The position numbers were made by a program, and so were the translations under genes. From Theileria orientalis strain Shintoku (Eukaryota > Apicomplexa > Aconoidasida > Piroplasmida > Theileriidae): DNA of 64,000 bases. Of this stretch, positions 23,285 through 36,412 are shown piece by piece. Position 1 is the first letter of the stretch; the number at the start of each line of letters is the position of its first letter. The notes below the pieces were generated by a model. It did no database searches. It saw only the letters and a program-made list of their open reading frames with translations, and was not told the origin of the DNA. The stretch lies in NCBI RefSeq assembly GCF_000740895.1, contig NC_025260.1:2336001-2400000 (forward strand), written 5' to 3'.

Positions 23285-23843
23285 TTAAGCTCGTAATGCA
23301 TTGAATAATCTAGGTATAGATAAAAATTATAATAAATTTATAATATAAACAAAAATTGTAATGGTAAAATATATAAAAATTAAAAAAATACAATAAATGG
23401 GTCTTTCAGCTAACACATATCAATCAACGAAAGTGGAATCAAAAATATAAATAAATAGATCATAAAAATATGATGGAAGGGCGGAAGGGATCTGTGTGTG
23501 ATTGGTGAATTTAACAAGTATAAATCAAATTTGCACTCTTAATCGAAATTCAAGGTTGATAATAATCAATATTTAAGATCATCTTGTCAATATCATAAAG
23601 AATTTGGGTTGATTGATGGTTCAATAAAGGTATGAGACGGCATTCTATGCCGTGACGAGTGCATTGCTCCTATGTAAACATGCATCACAAATTGTAGGGC
23701 AGGAACATATGTATGGTAAATCAGTTGTTTCTAATTGCATTCGCTAACTTAAGTTCCTTGCTTTCAAACAGTTCTATAAGTTAAGTTTAATATTTAAATT
23801 ATATTGTAAACCACACTTGTATACTTTAACTAGATAATTTGCT
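23285..23843. promoter_or_regulatory. Upstream region of the MPSP gene
   Basis: 559 bp, AT-rich, lying between the divergent starts of the unknown gene (-) and MPSP (+). It holds a perfect 7-bp stem, 3-base loop hairpin (ACGGCAT-TCT-ATGCCGT) at 23637-23653, about 190 bp before the MPSP start codon. The TATA-like and poly-T tracts are not distinctive in this AT-rich context. Confidence 0.5.
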
Positions 23844-24695
23844 ATGTTGTCCAAGAGAACGTTCAACGTACTTTGCCTAGGATACTTCCTTATCGTCTCT
23901 GCTACCGCCGCAGAGGAAAAAAAAGATGCAAAGGCTGAAGAGAAGAAGGACTTAACTCTCGAAGTTAACGCCACCGCAGCCGAACATTTTAAAGTCGACG
24001 CCTCAAACGCCAACGACGTCGTTTTTACTGCCGAAGAGGGATACCGCGTCAAGACACTCAAGGTCGGAGATAAGAACCTGTATACCGTAGATACTTCCAA
24101 GTTCACCCCAACTGTCGCCCACAGACTGAAGCATGCTGACGACCTGTTCTTCAAGCTCAACCTGTCCCACGCAAAGCCATTGCTGTTCAAGAAGAAGACT
24201 GACAAGGATTGGGTTCAATTCAGCTTCGCCCAGTACCTCGATGAAGTTGTATGGAAGGAGAAGAAGGAAGTAAAAGACCTCGACGCATCCAAGTTCGCAG
24301 ACGCAGGTCTTTTCGCCGCTGAGGCTTTCGGTACCGGAAAGGTGTACAACTTCATTGGAAACTTCAAGGTCAAGAAGGTCATGTTCGAGGAGAAGGACGT
24401 TGGAGATTCAAACAAGGCCAAATACACCGCTGTCAAAGTTTACGTCGGTTCCGATGAGAAGAAAGTCGTAAGACTCGACTACTTCTACACTGGTGATGAG
24501 AGATTCAAGGAGGTTTACTTCAAATTGGTAGACGGAAAATGGAAGAAGGTTGAGCAGAGCGAGGCAAACAAGGATTTGCACGCCATGAACAGTGCTTGGC
24601 CTTCGGACTACAAGCCTCTTGTCGACAAGTTCTCACCACTTGCCGTTCTCAGCGCGGTTCTCATCGCCTCCCTCGCAGTATTCTATTATCTCTAG
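23844..24695 (+). CDS. MPSP: Major piroplasm surface protein (MPSP, p32/p33 type)
   Basis: An intronless 283-residue protein matching the MPSP/p32 family, the abundant surface antigen of Theileria in red blood cells. It has an N-terminal signal peptide (hydrophobic core LCLGYFLIVSATA), then a Lys/Glu-rich ectodomain of mixed beta-like segments, and a C-terminal hydrophobic stretch (LAVLSAVLIASLAVFYYL) typical of a GPI-attachment signal. No cysteines occur in the mature region. Codon use is more C-ending and regular than in neighbouring AT-rich genes, consistent with high expression. The GTxxLxHADDLFFKLNLS-type context and overall length agree best with the T. orientalis/buffeli/sergenti lineage rather than T. 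parva or T. annulata, judged from memory of the family. A phylogeny would settle the genotype. Confidence 0.93.
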   Translation: MLSKRTFNVLCLGYFLIVSATAAEEKKDAKAEEKKDLTLEVNATAAEHFKVDASNANDVVFTAEEGYRVKTLKVGDKNLYTVDTSKFTPTVAHRLKHADDLFFKLNLSHAKPLLFKKKTDKDWVQFSFAQYLDEVVWKEKKEVKDLDASKFADAGLFAAEAFGTGKVYNFIGNFKVKKVMFEEKDVGDSNKAKYTAVKVYVGSDEKKVVRLDYFYTGDERFKEVYFKLVDGKWKKVEQSEANKDLHAMNSAWPSDYKPLVDKFSPLAVLSAVLIASLAVFYYL

Positions 24696-24923
24696 GCGCA
24701 CTGAGTCTCACATATTATCGACGTTTAAAATAACAATTGATAATTTGTACAAGACTGTACATGTATGTGTATAAGTATATGCATGTTTGCAATGTGTCGA
24801 AGCCTAACGTGTTCACACTGAAGACCTAGGCTCAGTCGCACTACGAGTAAAACGTACAAATTAACGATTTTAAAACACAGAGGCGGATTCCTGAAGTGTC
24901 AAACTGGTGTTTCAGTAGATATG

Positions 24924-25540
24924 TTAGAGCAGACAGGAGACGAGCCCGCAGCAAATTTTCGTAAAGACTGAATCTTCCTCGTCGACCTCGTCGACCTCCT
25001 TGTCAACTCGGTTCCTATCTAAACTATATGGACTACGAACTTACAAACTATCTCACTGAACTCACGGACTGCGTCGTACTCCTCGTCGACGATCTCGCCG
25101 TATTCAACCTCAGCCAGAGAGCGCGAGTTGAGTCTCAAGTCCCTCAGCAGCTTGTGGAACTCGCCAAAATTGACTCTCCCCCAGGCCCCCGAGGAGAAGA
25201 TATACTGGTAGTCCCGCCTGCTGCCGTCGTCATCGACTACGAACAGGTCCAACAGCAGGTGCTTGCCGGCCTTTTCGTACATCCAGCACTCAACGAGTCG
25301 CTCCATTAGGCTACCCTGCCACACGAGTACGCAGTTGTCGACAATCTGGTTAATTCGCAAATCGCTCAGGACTGTGACTATCACAGTATCCAAACAGAAA
25401 CCGCCGTATTTACGCACGTGCAAAAGTTCCTTGCTCTCAAGAGCGTGCAAATCGATCGAAGAGCCTGCAAGAGAACCCGAAACGCACTGAATTAGTAAAA
25501 GACATAGGTATGGGTACATAGAAACCTGTATAATAATCAC
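24924..25540 (-). CDS. Putative secreted protein, uncharacterised
   Basis: Two exons (25540-25045 and 25018-24924) around a 26-nt intron give 196 residues, or 189 from the internal ATG at 25519. Starting at that ATG, the hydrophobic run YLCLLLIQCVSGSLAG forms a good signal peptide, so I favour the shorter form. The rest is mixed alpha/beta with an acidic middle (VVDDDGSRRDYQYIF) and an acidic tail (DKEVDEVDEEDS) before a short Cys-containing end (KICCGLVSCLL). I recognise no domain. It is convergent with MPSP (228-bp gap). Export to the host cell or parasite surface is possible but unproven. Confidence 0.65.
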
Positions 25541-25834
25541 TGGAAATCAATCACCAAAATGAGAATTTTCAAAAATTAGCATGTTAATCTGATTCTAACA
25601 CGTATGTACATAATATTTATCTACAAATGCTCGTGAGTCCGCTTTCAACTGGCTAGCTGACTAGCCACGAATATGCATTGGTTTAGTATTCGTGCACAGC
25701 TCAGTTAACAGTCATTTACTCATCTATGATTTCTTAAATGGTACACAATATAGTACATAAAAACAAACAACAGATAGCTAATACATACACGGATGCCGTA
25801 CGCGGCTTTACGTGTGGTAGGAAATTAAAATACA

Positions 25835-27852
25835 TCACTCAGATCTCGCATTGTTCATACTCGGGTGTTTAAACCTCGGTCTATTTCTAAAGTGTCTCCT
25901 TTCGTGCACATTTTCTGACATAACTGCGTTTTCGTTTGGTGTGGGTTCAACTGTATTTGCAGAGGACCTCCAGTCTTCGTCAATGTCCTTCCTCTTGGGC
26001 CTCGGCCTCAGCCTAGGCCTCCTGAAACTGGATGAATCAGTGTCCATCCTTTCAACATCGGGACTCAGAGCAGAGTCAGGCTTACCGTTTATCGGAGGTT
26101 TGGGAATGTTGTAAATCTTGCTGACCGAGGACTTCGAACTAAGCTCCGGAGGCTTCCTGGAGGCGACGGGCGACTTCGTCAGAAGACTGCTGAGCGTGGG
26201 AGTGTTCGGCAAGAGGCTGGGGGAGCTGCCGCTGAGCGTCTGGCTCGGCGCGAGTTTGTCAGTCCTCTCCCGCCTGGGCCTCGGAGCCCTCGGCTGAGGG
26301 CGCGAGGGGTACTGGGTGTCCATTCCGGCGGGCTGAGGACGACCGGTCGTGGTGAACCTCTTGCGCCTGAGGAAGCTACCCTTCTTCCTCTTGTCGAGCC
26401 CTGCTGACAGGCTGCCAGAAAGGCTGGACTCGAGGCCAGTGCCCAACTCAGATGAGAGTCTTTCGTCGATGGCGTTCTCCAGCTTACTGTCCAGGGTGGT
26501 CTCCAGCTCGCTGGATAGCCTGTTGTCCAAGTCGTCGGACAGAGACCTGTCCAGGTCGTTAGGCAGGCCGTTTTCAAGCTTGTCGCTCAACTGACTTGCA
26601 ATTCTGTCGTCCAGTTGGTTCTCCAGTTGGTCAATTAGTCTTCCATCGAGCTGATTCGAGAGCGAATCTTGCAACAACAGGGTGTTATCCTCAAAATTAC
26701 TTAAATCCAGGTAGGACTGCGCTAATTTGTCAGATACAAAGGGCTTTATTGTCATGCCCTCGGATCGGTCTGCAAGAATCGAGTTATTTAGAGAGTCGAT
26801 GGCTGTGGTCAGCTCAGCTTCGTTGTAGCCGTCACTCTTGTTGTCTAACCAGTTAGACTCTGAGGCGGGGGAGTCTGCCCTCACGTGCGTTTTGTTTGCC
26901 TGAGACTTCCCAGGCTTCAGTCTGGTGATCGAGTACTGCTGATAACTCTGGTAAATGCTAAGTGAGTTGGTCGGGTACGGTAGCGGGGGCGGCGGCGGAG
27001 GTGGCGACCTGACGCCCTTTCCGATAAAGTTCGTGAAGCCGAGCGGGTAGTTCCCCTTCATGCCTGGCATCAGGAAGTCGTTGCCCACGATGTCCTCCTC
27101 CTCGTCGAAAGGGCTGTTCTTGAACGAGAACGACGAGCCCGAGTAACTGCCGTCGCGACTCGGGTGGTAGGGTGTGTTGTTCACAGCCTGCACTATCGGG
27201 AGGCGGTGCTTCACCTTGTAGCGGTTCCTCCTGGGCTCCTTGGAGGCCGATCGCTCGTTATCGTTGGTCACACTTGACCTTTCCGAGGTCTGGTTGTTCA
27301 CACTCACTTCGCGATTACTCGATCCCAGCAGGTCAGGGAACGAGACGTCATCCAAGGTTCCCCTAAAAGGGCGTAAATCCACGTATTAGATGCGAAACTT
27401 ACGTTTTTGTCTCGGACGTCGCGTCGTACTTAGCTTCTGATTTCCAGGCGCTACCGGCAACCTTGATTTGACTTGTTGTATTGACAGCGATACCCCGAAC
27501 ACTCACACTTATTCCTGAAGATCAAGTTATATTTAAAACAATAATTAAATTTAGTCAATTAAGAGCTCGAATATGTGCTAGTTAAGCTTCGATAAACACG
27601 ATTTTGATATCACAAACATCCAAAGGATTAAGGGCGTAAGTAAAAATACATATCGAATACATAATTTATGGCGAACGTATATGGCAATAACTGAGTTGAT
27701 AGAGTAGCTGTAACTGAATATAAACTATTTAGAAACAAACCAGTCTTTTTTAAACATTTCGACAATAATTTTTGACCCAGAGATAATGATTCAAAACCGA
27801 GAGTAGGTAAATTTTCATCCGAATTTGAACCATTATTCCAATTTTTATCCAT
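25835..27852 (-). CDS. Low-complexity protein with a four-residue leucine repeat
   Basis: Three exons (27852-27741, 27514-27403, 27362-25835) give 583 residues with consistent phase. I know no family. Order: a short N-terminus; a Ser/Asn-rich basic part; a proline run (RSPPPPPPPLPYP) of the kind bound by profilin, SH3 or WW domains; a linker; then about 90 residues in which leucine or isoleucine falls at every fourth position with polar, acidic residues between (for example DQLENQLDDRIASQLS), encoded around 26390-26670. A strongly basic, proline-rich tail follows (RPRLRPRPKRKD). No signal peptide or membrane segment. The tail suggests nucleic-acid or acidic-partner binding. Exon 1 is joined by phase only, so the N-terminus is less certain. 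Confidence 0.65.
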
Positions 27853-28334
27853 ATCTTAGAATTAAACGTTCAAACGAAGTGAAAGGATAAAAGTGTAAAA
27901 GGATTAATGAGCCAAAACAGTTAATTAAAGAATAAAAAACTGAATAACAATGATACTAAAAATACAAAAACAATTTTCTAAGCTTTAAAATGTTATACAA
28001 AGCAGGTATATGCCAAAAAAGGCCAGTAACGCAGAATACCCTGATAACAGAAGAATAAATCGAAGGGTAAATAGTATCTAGGCAAAAGCCTATAAAGATA
28101 AACAACAAAATATAAATATATTGTTTATAGCCACCTAGTTTGTCAGGGTATATATGGTTAAGGTGAATTTAGCTTTTTGCCCGCCCGACAACCGGCCCAA
28201 GTAAAACACAAATTAGATACGCCGAGTTAGGTATTAGAATATGTGTAACGTGAATATAAATCCAATCGAGGAGATTAATTGGAAACAGATGTGATGTGTA
28301 AACCCCTATTTTTAAAATTGGTTACACATACGGG
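27853..28334. other. Intergenic, AT-rich
   Basis: 482 bp between two minus-strand genes: upstream of the leucine-repeat gene's start and the CDC5-like gene's 3' end. No coding potential recognised. Confidence 0.45.
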
Positions 28335-31078
<2,744 letters not shown>

Positions 31079-31322
31079 TTATACAGTGGTATTTCGCTAA
31101 ATTGATTGATAATGTTTCCCCATCCATCAAGGAAAGTTAACATCAGTTTTCACTCATTATCAATTTACACTTTTCAAAGTTATAACTTTTTGTTGATTTT
31201 CATGTCCGTGTTATATTCGGTTTGACTTGAATCCATCTGTTATTGTTAAAATATCTGGTATTTTACTCACATCGCCAGTTACAAATACGAGATTCCATTG
31301 GGAATTTTACGTGTTAAATCAC

Positions 31323-32869
31323 CTATTTGTTAATATACGGTGAAAGTTCCTTTATAAGGTATTCCAATCTATCCTATACATTGTTTATTTGATTCTTAGA
31401 TTATATTGAGATACCTGTTTGTTTCTGTTCTTCCAGTTGTAATAGTTTACTCCCACCACGTTCCATCCCATATCTTTGAGAATCTTATATTTCAACTGTG
31501 TTAAAGCGTTCAGCTCTCTTGAGTTGTGGAAGAAGTGTGTGTACCCATTGACCTCGATGGCAACCTATTATTTCTTAAATTGTCGTAAACCTACATTTAA
31601 TTTTGGAACGACGTAGTCCAATCTATATGGGCCCAGTTGATACTCGGACTTATATTTGAGCTTAATTTCATCCAACAGTTTGGACAGTTTCAACTAAAAG
31701 GGCGTGCGAGTTTTAACCAATTACCTGCATTTTCGAAGTGTTTGGAGCATACTTCATGTTTAATTTGATGATGGAGTCCAACAGTGTTTCATATTTACTC
31801 GGAAATGGATCCATGTTATACTTCAAAAAGTGTAAGCATATTCCAATCTATTGAGGGGATTATGTTCGGGTAGGAACTGAAACAGTACCTGGTTCACCTC
31901 AATATCCACGAGTAGCGACAGCTTCTCAGAGATCCTATCAATAATTGCACACACTATGTCTCCCAATTGCCCATTAACTGAAAAATTATTTCGCAGGTAA
32001 AACTAACTTTTCTCATCAATGTTAGAAACTACAATGGACAGCAATATGTTACACAGCTCCTGAGAGCCAAAGGTGTAAATACGAGGAGGTATCTTCTGAT
32101 AGAGCAAAGTATGGTACATGGCGTTTTTATTCTGCAAAAAGCATAACGATCTCAGAACCATGGCCAACAAAGCCTTATCCTAAACCCAATCGTTACTATA
32201 AAATAGCATAGTTACTTACCGAACATAATTCATGATAGTTAGATTCATTGGTAAGCAATTTTGTAGAGATTCTATCGATTATGGATTCGTCCCTATACTG
32301 CAGCTTTGAGCACAAATGAAGTATAAAGCACAGGTCAAAGGTTGAAAAAAATGAAAGCTCCTCATTAATCTTAAGTGTGACCAGAGGGATGAAAATGTTC
32401 GTTTTCAGAACATCGAGCTTATTTAGGTCTATCAAGTACTGCGTTAAGCTCCTGGTATCTATTGACTTATACTTCCTCAGTACTATGCGATTAATTACAT
32501 TTAAAAGCGAAAGCTAAGCACACATGAACATGAATTGTGCCAATACCTTTTTGTATGAAACTTTAGCGAGAGAGTGAGTGATCTTCAAGAGATCGGACAC
32601 CTCCAAGGAGTCCAAATTGAACCGAATCTTGTCACACAGGCGATCCCAAAGGTTCCAATCAGTGATTTTACTCTATTCAAATGGGTGATTTTTATGAATT
32701 TGTATGTATTTACCCTGCTTAGTGTGTCAAATGAGTATATTATCTGGTCATTATTTAATTCTCCAATAGTATTCTCTAGAAGGCTGGGAATCTGGTTAAC
32801 GGAATAGAATCTTCCATGAAAGACTGGATATTTTACACATCTTAAAATTTTATTGAAATTATACATCAA
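31323..32869 (-). CDS. RAP-domain protein, probably mitochondrial
   Basis: A multi-exon gene. The N-terminus (MMYNFNKILRCVKYPVFHGR) is basic and hydrophobic like a mitochondrial presequence. The middle is a helical array similar to FASTK/RAP proteins. The C-terminus is a RAP domain: LGPYRLDYVVPKLNVAIEVN, GYTHFFHNSRELNALTQLKY, then KILKDMGWNVVGVNYYNW, closing with a short last exon DRLEYLIKELSPYINK and stop at 31323-31325. RAP proteins bind RNA in organelles. They are expanded in Apicomplexa, where they are tied to processing and stability of fragmented mitochondrial rRNA. The exact target here cannot be inferred. It is divergent from the gene at 32987 across only 117 bp. Confidence 0.85.
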
Positions 32870-32986
32870 AAATTATAAAAACTATTAATTTAAAAGTATA
32901 GGTTAGTATACAATGGTAAATTATAACACACCACATCAGTCAAGTTAAAACACAAATAAGTTATTTATTTATAAAATATTTCATAT
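32870..32986. promoter_or_regulatory. Short bidirectional promoter region
   Basis: Only 117 bp of AT-rich DNA separates the start codons of the RAP-domain gene (-) and the next plus-strand gene, so their promoters must overlap. Confidence 0.5.
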
Positions 32987-34601
32987 ATGATGAGGCTCAG
33001 TAATAGAAGGTGTGTGTCTGAGGGGTTCAAAACATTTCTGAACAGTATACAAAGGTACAGATTGCTAAATAAAGACGATAAGGAGAAACTGCTATCTCAA
33101 CACAATCTACAGGTACACATACATTAATTCTCCATCATTTTTATAGTCATTGTATTAATTAATACGTTTAGAATGTTTCGTCCCGTGAAATGACTGAGAT
33201 AAACAAAAAACTGGACCTTCCAGATCACACACCAGCATCGCACAGAGACCAAGAGTTGAAAGGATTAGACAATTCTGATTTAATAAAAAGAGAATTGAGC
33301 AGACAAATGAGTTCTGGGTTTAAACAGAGAAGGATTGTAGTAAAAAATAAGACCTTTACAGGGAGAAGTAAATTTTTTATGGGCATCGATCCTACTAAGG
33401 AACTGGATCCAATTGAAATAAAGTAAGAAAAATAGAAGTGATGAATAAACTGGATGTAGATATGATATATTCTCATCGGAAAATGAAACGGAATCGTTGG
33501 TTTCAGACGTAAAAAAGGCATCCAAATACGAACAAGTCCAGAAAATATTGGAAGAATCAAGACCAGTATCACAGGTATCATAAGAGCTGTTAACGACGTT
33601 TAGCACGTGTTAACGGATAATTTCATGGATGTGCTCTCGAGAGCAATAGAAGAAAATTTATCAAACCTGGAGTAAGTACTTAATGAGTAAATGTAAATGT
33701 TCAGGAGACCTGTGCTGACAAATGAGTTGTCAGACTACAAGGCAGCATATGCCATGAAGAGGGCGTCCTTGCGCAACTTACTCATAAACAAGTGTGTGAG
33801 AAACGCATTCGAGGAAAGTAGAGTGGATAAGTTTATAGATTCTCAGAAGAGTGCATACAGCCAGAGACTAAACGTAGGCAATAAAAAAAGTTATTTATGT
33901 AGAAATGAGTTTACATCAAATGGGCCACACCCCCAAGCAACAATTTACTCACGCAATCGTTAGGCTCCATTACCACCTGAGGTCTTAGAGCCGATCGCAG
34001 CATTCAGAGGAGACGTTTACTATTCATTTTCGCCGATGCAGAGACTCCAGGATAAATTGAATGGAATCAACAGGCTGATAGACGGAATAGCATCAGGTAC
34101 CAGTGAAGGCAATTATTGAGTTTAGGAGACGAAGAAATAGTGTCAAAGCTGCCTGAATTTGAGAGAAAATCTGATTACCCATTTGATAACTACTACGGAT
34201 TCAAGTCGGAAGTGCCGAATGAAGTAACAGGGTCGATAAAAATGGGAAAGAAACCGAACGAAGAGGCGCTGAGGTACCCGAACCTGCAGTGTGTAGCACA
34301 CTCGTTGCCAAAGGACCGCAAATACAGAACAATAGTGGCGCACTCAATCAAAGTGTTGGAAAGAGCGAGAGGATGGGACCACCTGAGCAAAGTTAAGGCC
34401 ATAAATAAGCTCGTGGAAGTGTACAATAACATGAGTTCGTCAAGTTACTACCGAAAAGTCATGGAAGACTCGGTTCCAACGGAAGATGAGAGGCCAAAAG
34501 TGGTTAAAACGCTGACTCGACAAGAAGTGTTCAATAAAGGACTAAAGTACATACCGTCTCTGTTCCGAAATCATTGGAACCGAGTGAAAAGAAAAAATTA
34601 A
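32987..34601 (+). CDS. Conserved hypothetical protein, possibly mitochondrial
   Basis: Starts with ATGATG at 32987 and ends with TAA at 34599-34601, in about seven short exons. The N-terminus (MMRLSNRRCVSEGFKTFLNS) is Arg/Ser-rich and amphipathic, like a mitochondrial presequence. Later parts include EINKKLDLPDHTPASHRD, a basic KQRRIVVKNKTFTGRSKFFM segment, RPVLTNELSDYKAAYAMKRA, APLPPEVLEPIAAFRGDVYY and a helical basic end (FRNHWNRVKRKN). No known domain is evident. The shared promoter with a RAP protein and the basic, soluble character make a mitochondrial ribosome or RNA-related role plausible. That is inference only. The donor at about 33874 was chosen because it keeps phase. Confidence 0.65.
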
Positions 34602-34684
34602 TGTAATAAGGTGTGGTTATATGTTTAATTAAATAAACATACTCAGGAGGGGCTAGATTCTTAAAAGAAGCAATAATTAGAAAC

Positions 34685-34765
34685 TGACAGAAGTGGGATT
34701 CGAACCCACGCCCTAGAAGGACTGCGACCTGAACACAGCGCCATAGACCGCTCGGCCATTCTGTC
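34685..34765 (-). tRNA. tRNA-Leu (anticodon CAG)
   Basis: The minus strand reads a complete type II tRNA. The acceptor stem is GACAGAA paired with TTCTGTC, plus discriminator A. The D-arm contains TGGCCGAGCGGTC. The anticodon stem-loop CTGTG-TTCAGGT-CGCAG has anticodon CAG. There is a long variable arm and a T-arm with GTGGGTTCGAATCCCAC. The length is 81 nt including the discriminator, there is no intron, and CCA is not encoded. A-box and B-box (GGTTCGAATCC) sequences are intact, so it should be transcribed by Pol III. Confidence 0.96.
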
Positions 34766-34987
34766 TGATGGTATCCTGTTAAAGTATATTTATATTAGTA
34801 ACAATAAACAAAATTAAATTAAAACTAAAACACAAAATGACTAATATAACCAGTTATGTTATTTGGAATCACAAATGTTGAAATTGTGGGAACACACGGG
34901 AAGCAAGCCCCAAGCGGGCAACTCAAGACGTAACGAAAATATAAATATAGGTTACATGAGAGCATAAAATTAAGCTAATTAGAAATG

Positions 34988-36341
34988 CTAGCTCTTAGAG
35001 CTCTTGTTTTTTGCTAGAAGGCTCATGGTTTGGGCCAAAAAGGCCTCAATATGCCAAATGTCCTTTGAGCCCATCTTCATGGTGTGAGAGAAGTGAGCAG
35101 CCAAGTGAACGACGAGGGGAACTAGAGAAGGCTTTATGCGTCGGAGCAACAGATTGACCATAGTCTGTGGAATACGTGAGTTGAAATACAAATGTGTACA
35201 TAACAATGATATATAAGGTGTGTGTACACATATGTGACCTCATATCTACACATAGCAGAAACAAGTACCTCTAAAATGATGTCTCCGGGAATGCAACAGA
35301 CCAGGAGATCGTATATCTGCGACCTTACTGCCGAGAGCCTGAACGTTACATGAAATGGCATGAATGTACGTCGACGGAGTCTGGTTCGAAAGCACCGACT
35401 GAACGATTTGGTTGATGTTCTTCTCCCAGGGCATCATGAAGTTCTTAGTCTCCAGCGTGAATCCACCCATGGCGACCGCCTCCAGGGTGAGAATGGACCG
35501 CCTGAGGTTCCTGTTGCTAGATTCAGCAATATTCATAAGCATCGAGTCGCTGGCCTGGGAGGGAGTGATGTCCTCAGCATTGCAAATCCCACGCAAAATA
35601 TCGACAATCTGTATGTTTGCGTTACATATCTGTGCTCACCTCTGCATTGGTGTGACTCCTCACCCTCACACACAAACAACGGCTTCTCAAGGGAGGCATT
35701 ATCTGAGCAAAATTGGAATCGACGAACTAACCCTGGATAGTTGGCGAACGTGTAGAAACATCCGTGCGTTTTTAACGCAGGTTTCCATGGTCCGACGAAG
35801 AGCGGCCTGAGCCTCCTGAGTAAGAGTATCCGCGTCCTCCAGAAGAAACACTGTTTTGGCGTGAATTAAGTAAATTGAACGAACCCCTGTAGGAAGGACC
35901 CTTCGAAAAGTAATTTGAGGCCGAAGGGGCAGAAGACAAGTTGCGAATAACGTCCTGAACTATATACCTATCCCTGGTGCCCAACTCAGGACAAGGAACT
36001 GAAAGCGTCGTGTTAAAACATAAAACCAACTTTGAATGTGCGCCTCACTCTGGCAAACAATCACCTCATTGGAGTCCTTGTAGGTCAAAACGTCCGTTTT
36101 AATCTGTGCAAGTAAATTGATACTTATATGATTAAAATACCTTGTCGACCCTGGTTCCGAACACGTCCCGTAGCGTGGCAAGCATTCTGGACTTTTTCCC
36201 GGACCCGGAAGGGCCGTAGAATAGAAAATGCGGCAGCTCCCCGTGCGATTTGCTAACCAGCTTCAACAAAAGTTCGTTGACATCCTTGTGGGATGAAAAG
36301 TCACTTAAATTCCTAGGACAGTGCTTATCTATCCAAAGCAT
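34988..36341 (-). CDS. Replication factor C small subunit (human RFC3 / yeast Rfc5 type)
   Basis: A multi-exon AAA+ clamp-loader subunit beginning MLWIDKHCPRNLSDFSSHKD, the standard WVDKYRP-like start. The Walker A is FYGPSGSGKKSRM; GKKxR is typical of RFC3 rather than RFC2/4/5. The Walker B region reads VLFLLEDADTLTQEAQAALR, followed by RRTMET. Sensor 2 lies near ESSNRNLRRSILTLEA. NQTPSTYIHAI and FRLSAVRSQIYDLLVCCIPG match the RFC3 collar domain. The C-terminal collar helices end in KNKSSKS. RFC loads PCNA onto primer-template junctions in the nucleus. Upstream in-frame residues before MLWID do not fit the family, so the start at 36341 is preferred. Confidence 0.92.
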
Positions 36342-36412
36342 AGGTAAACGAGTAAGAATAAAATTAAAATTAAGGCAAGCCACACACTGGAATCCCAATG
36401 TAGGACCTATTT

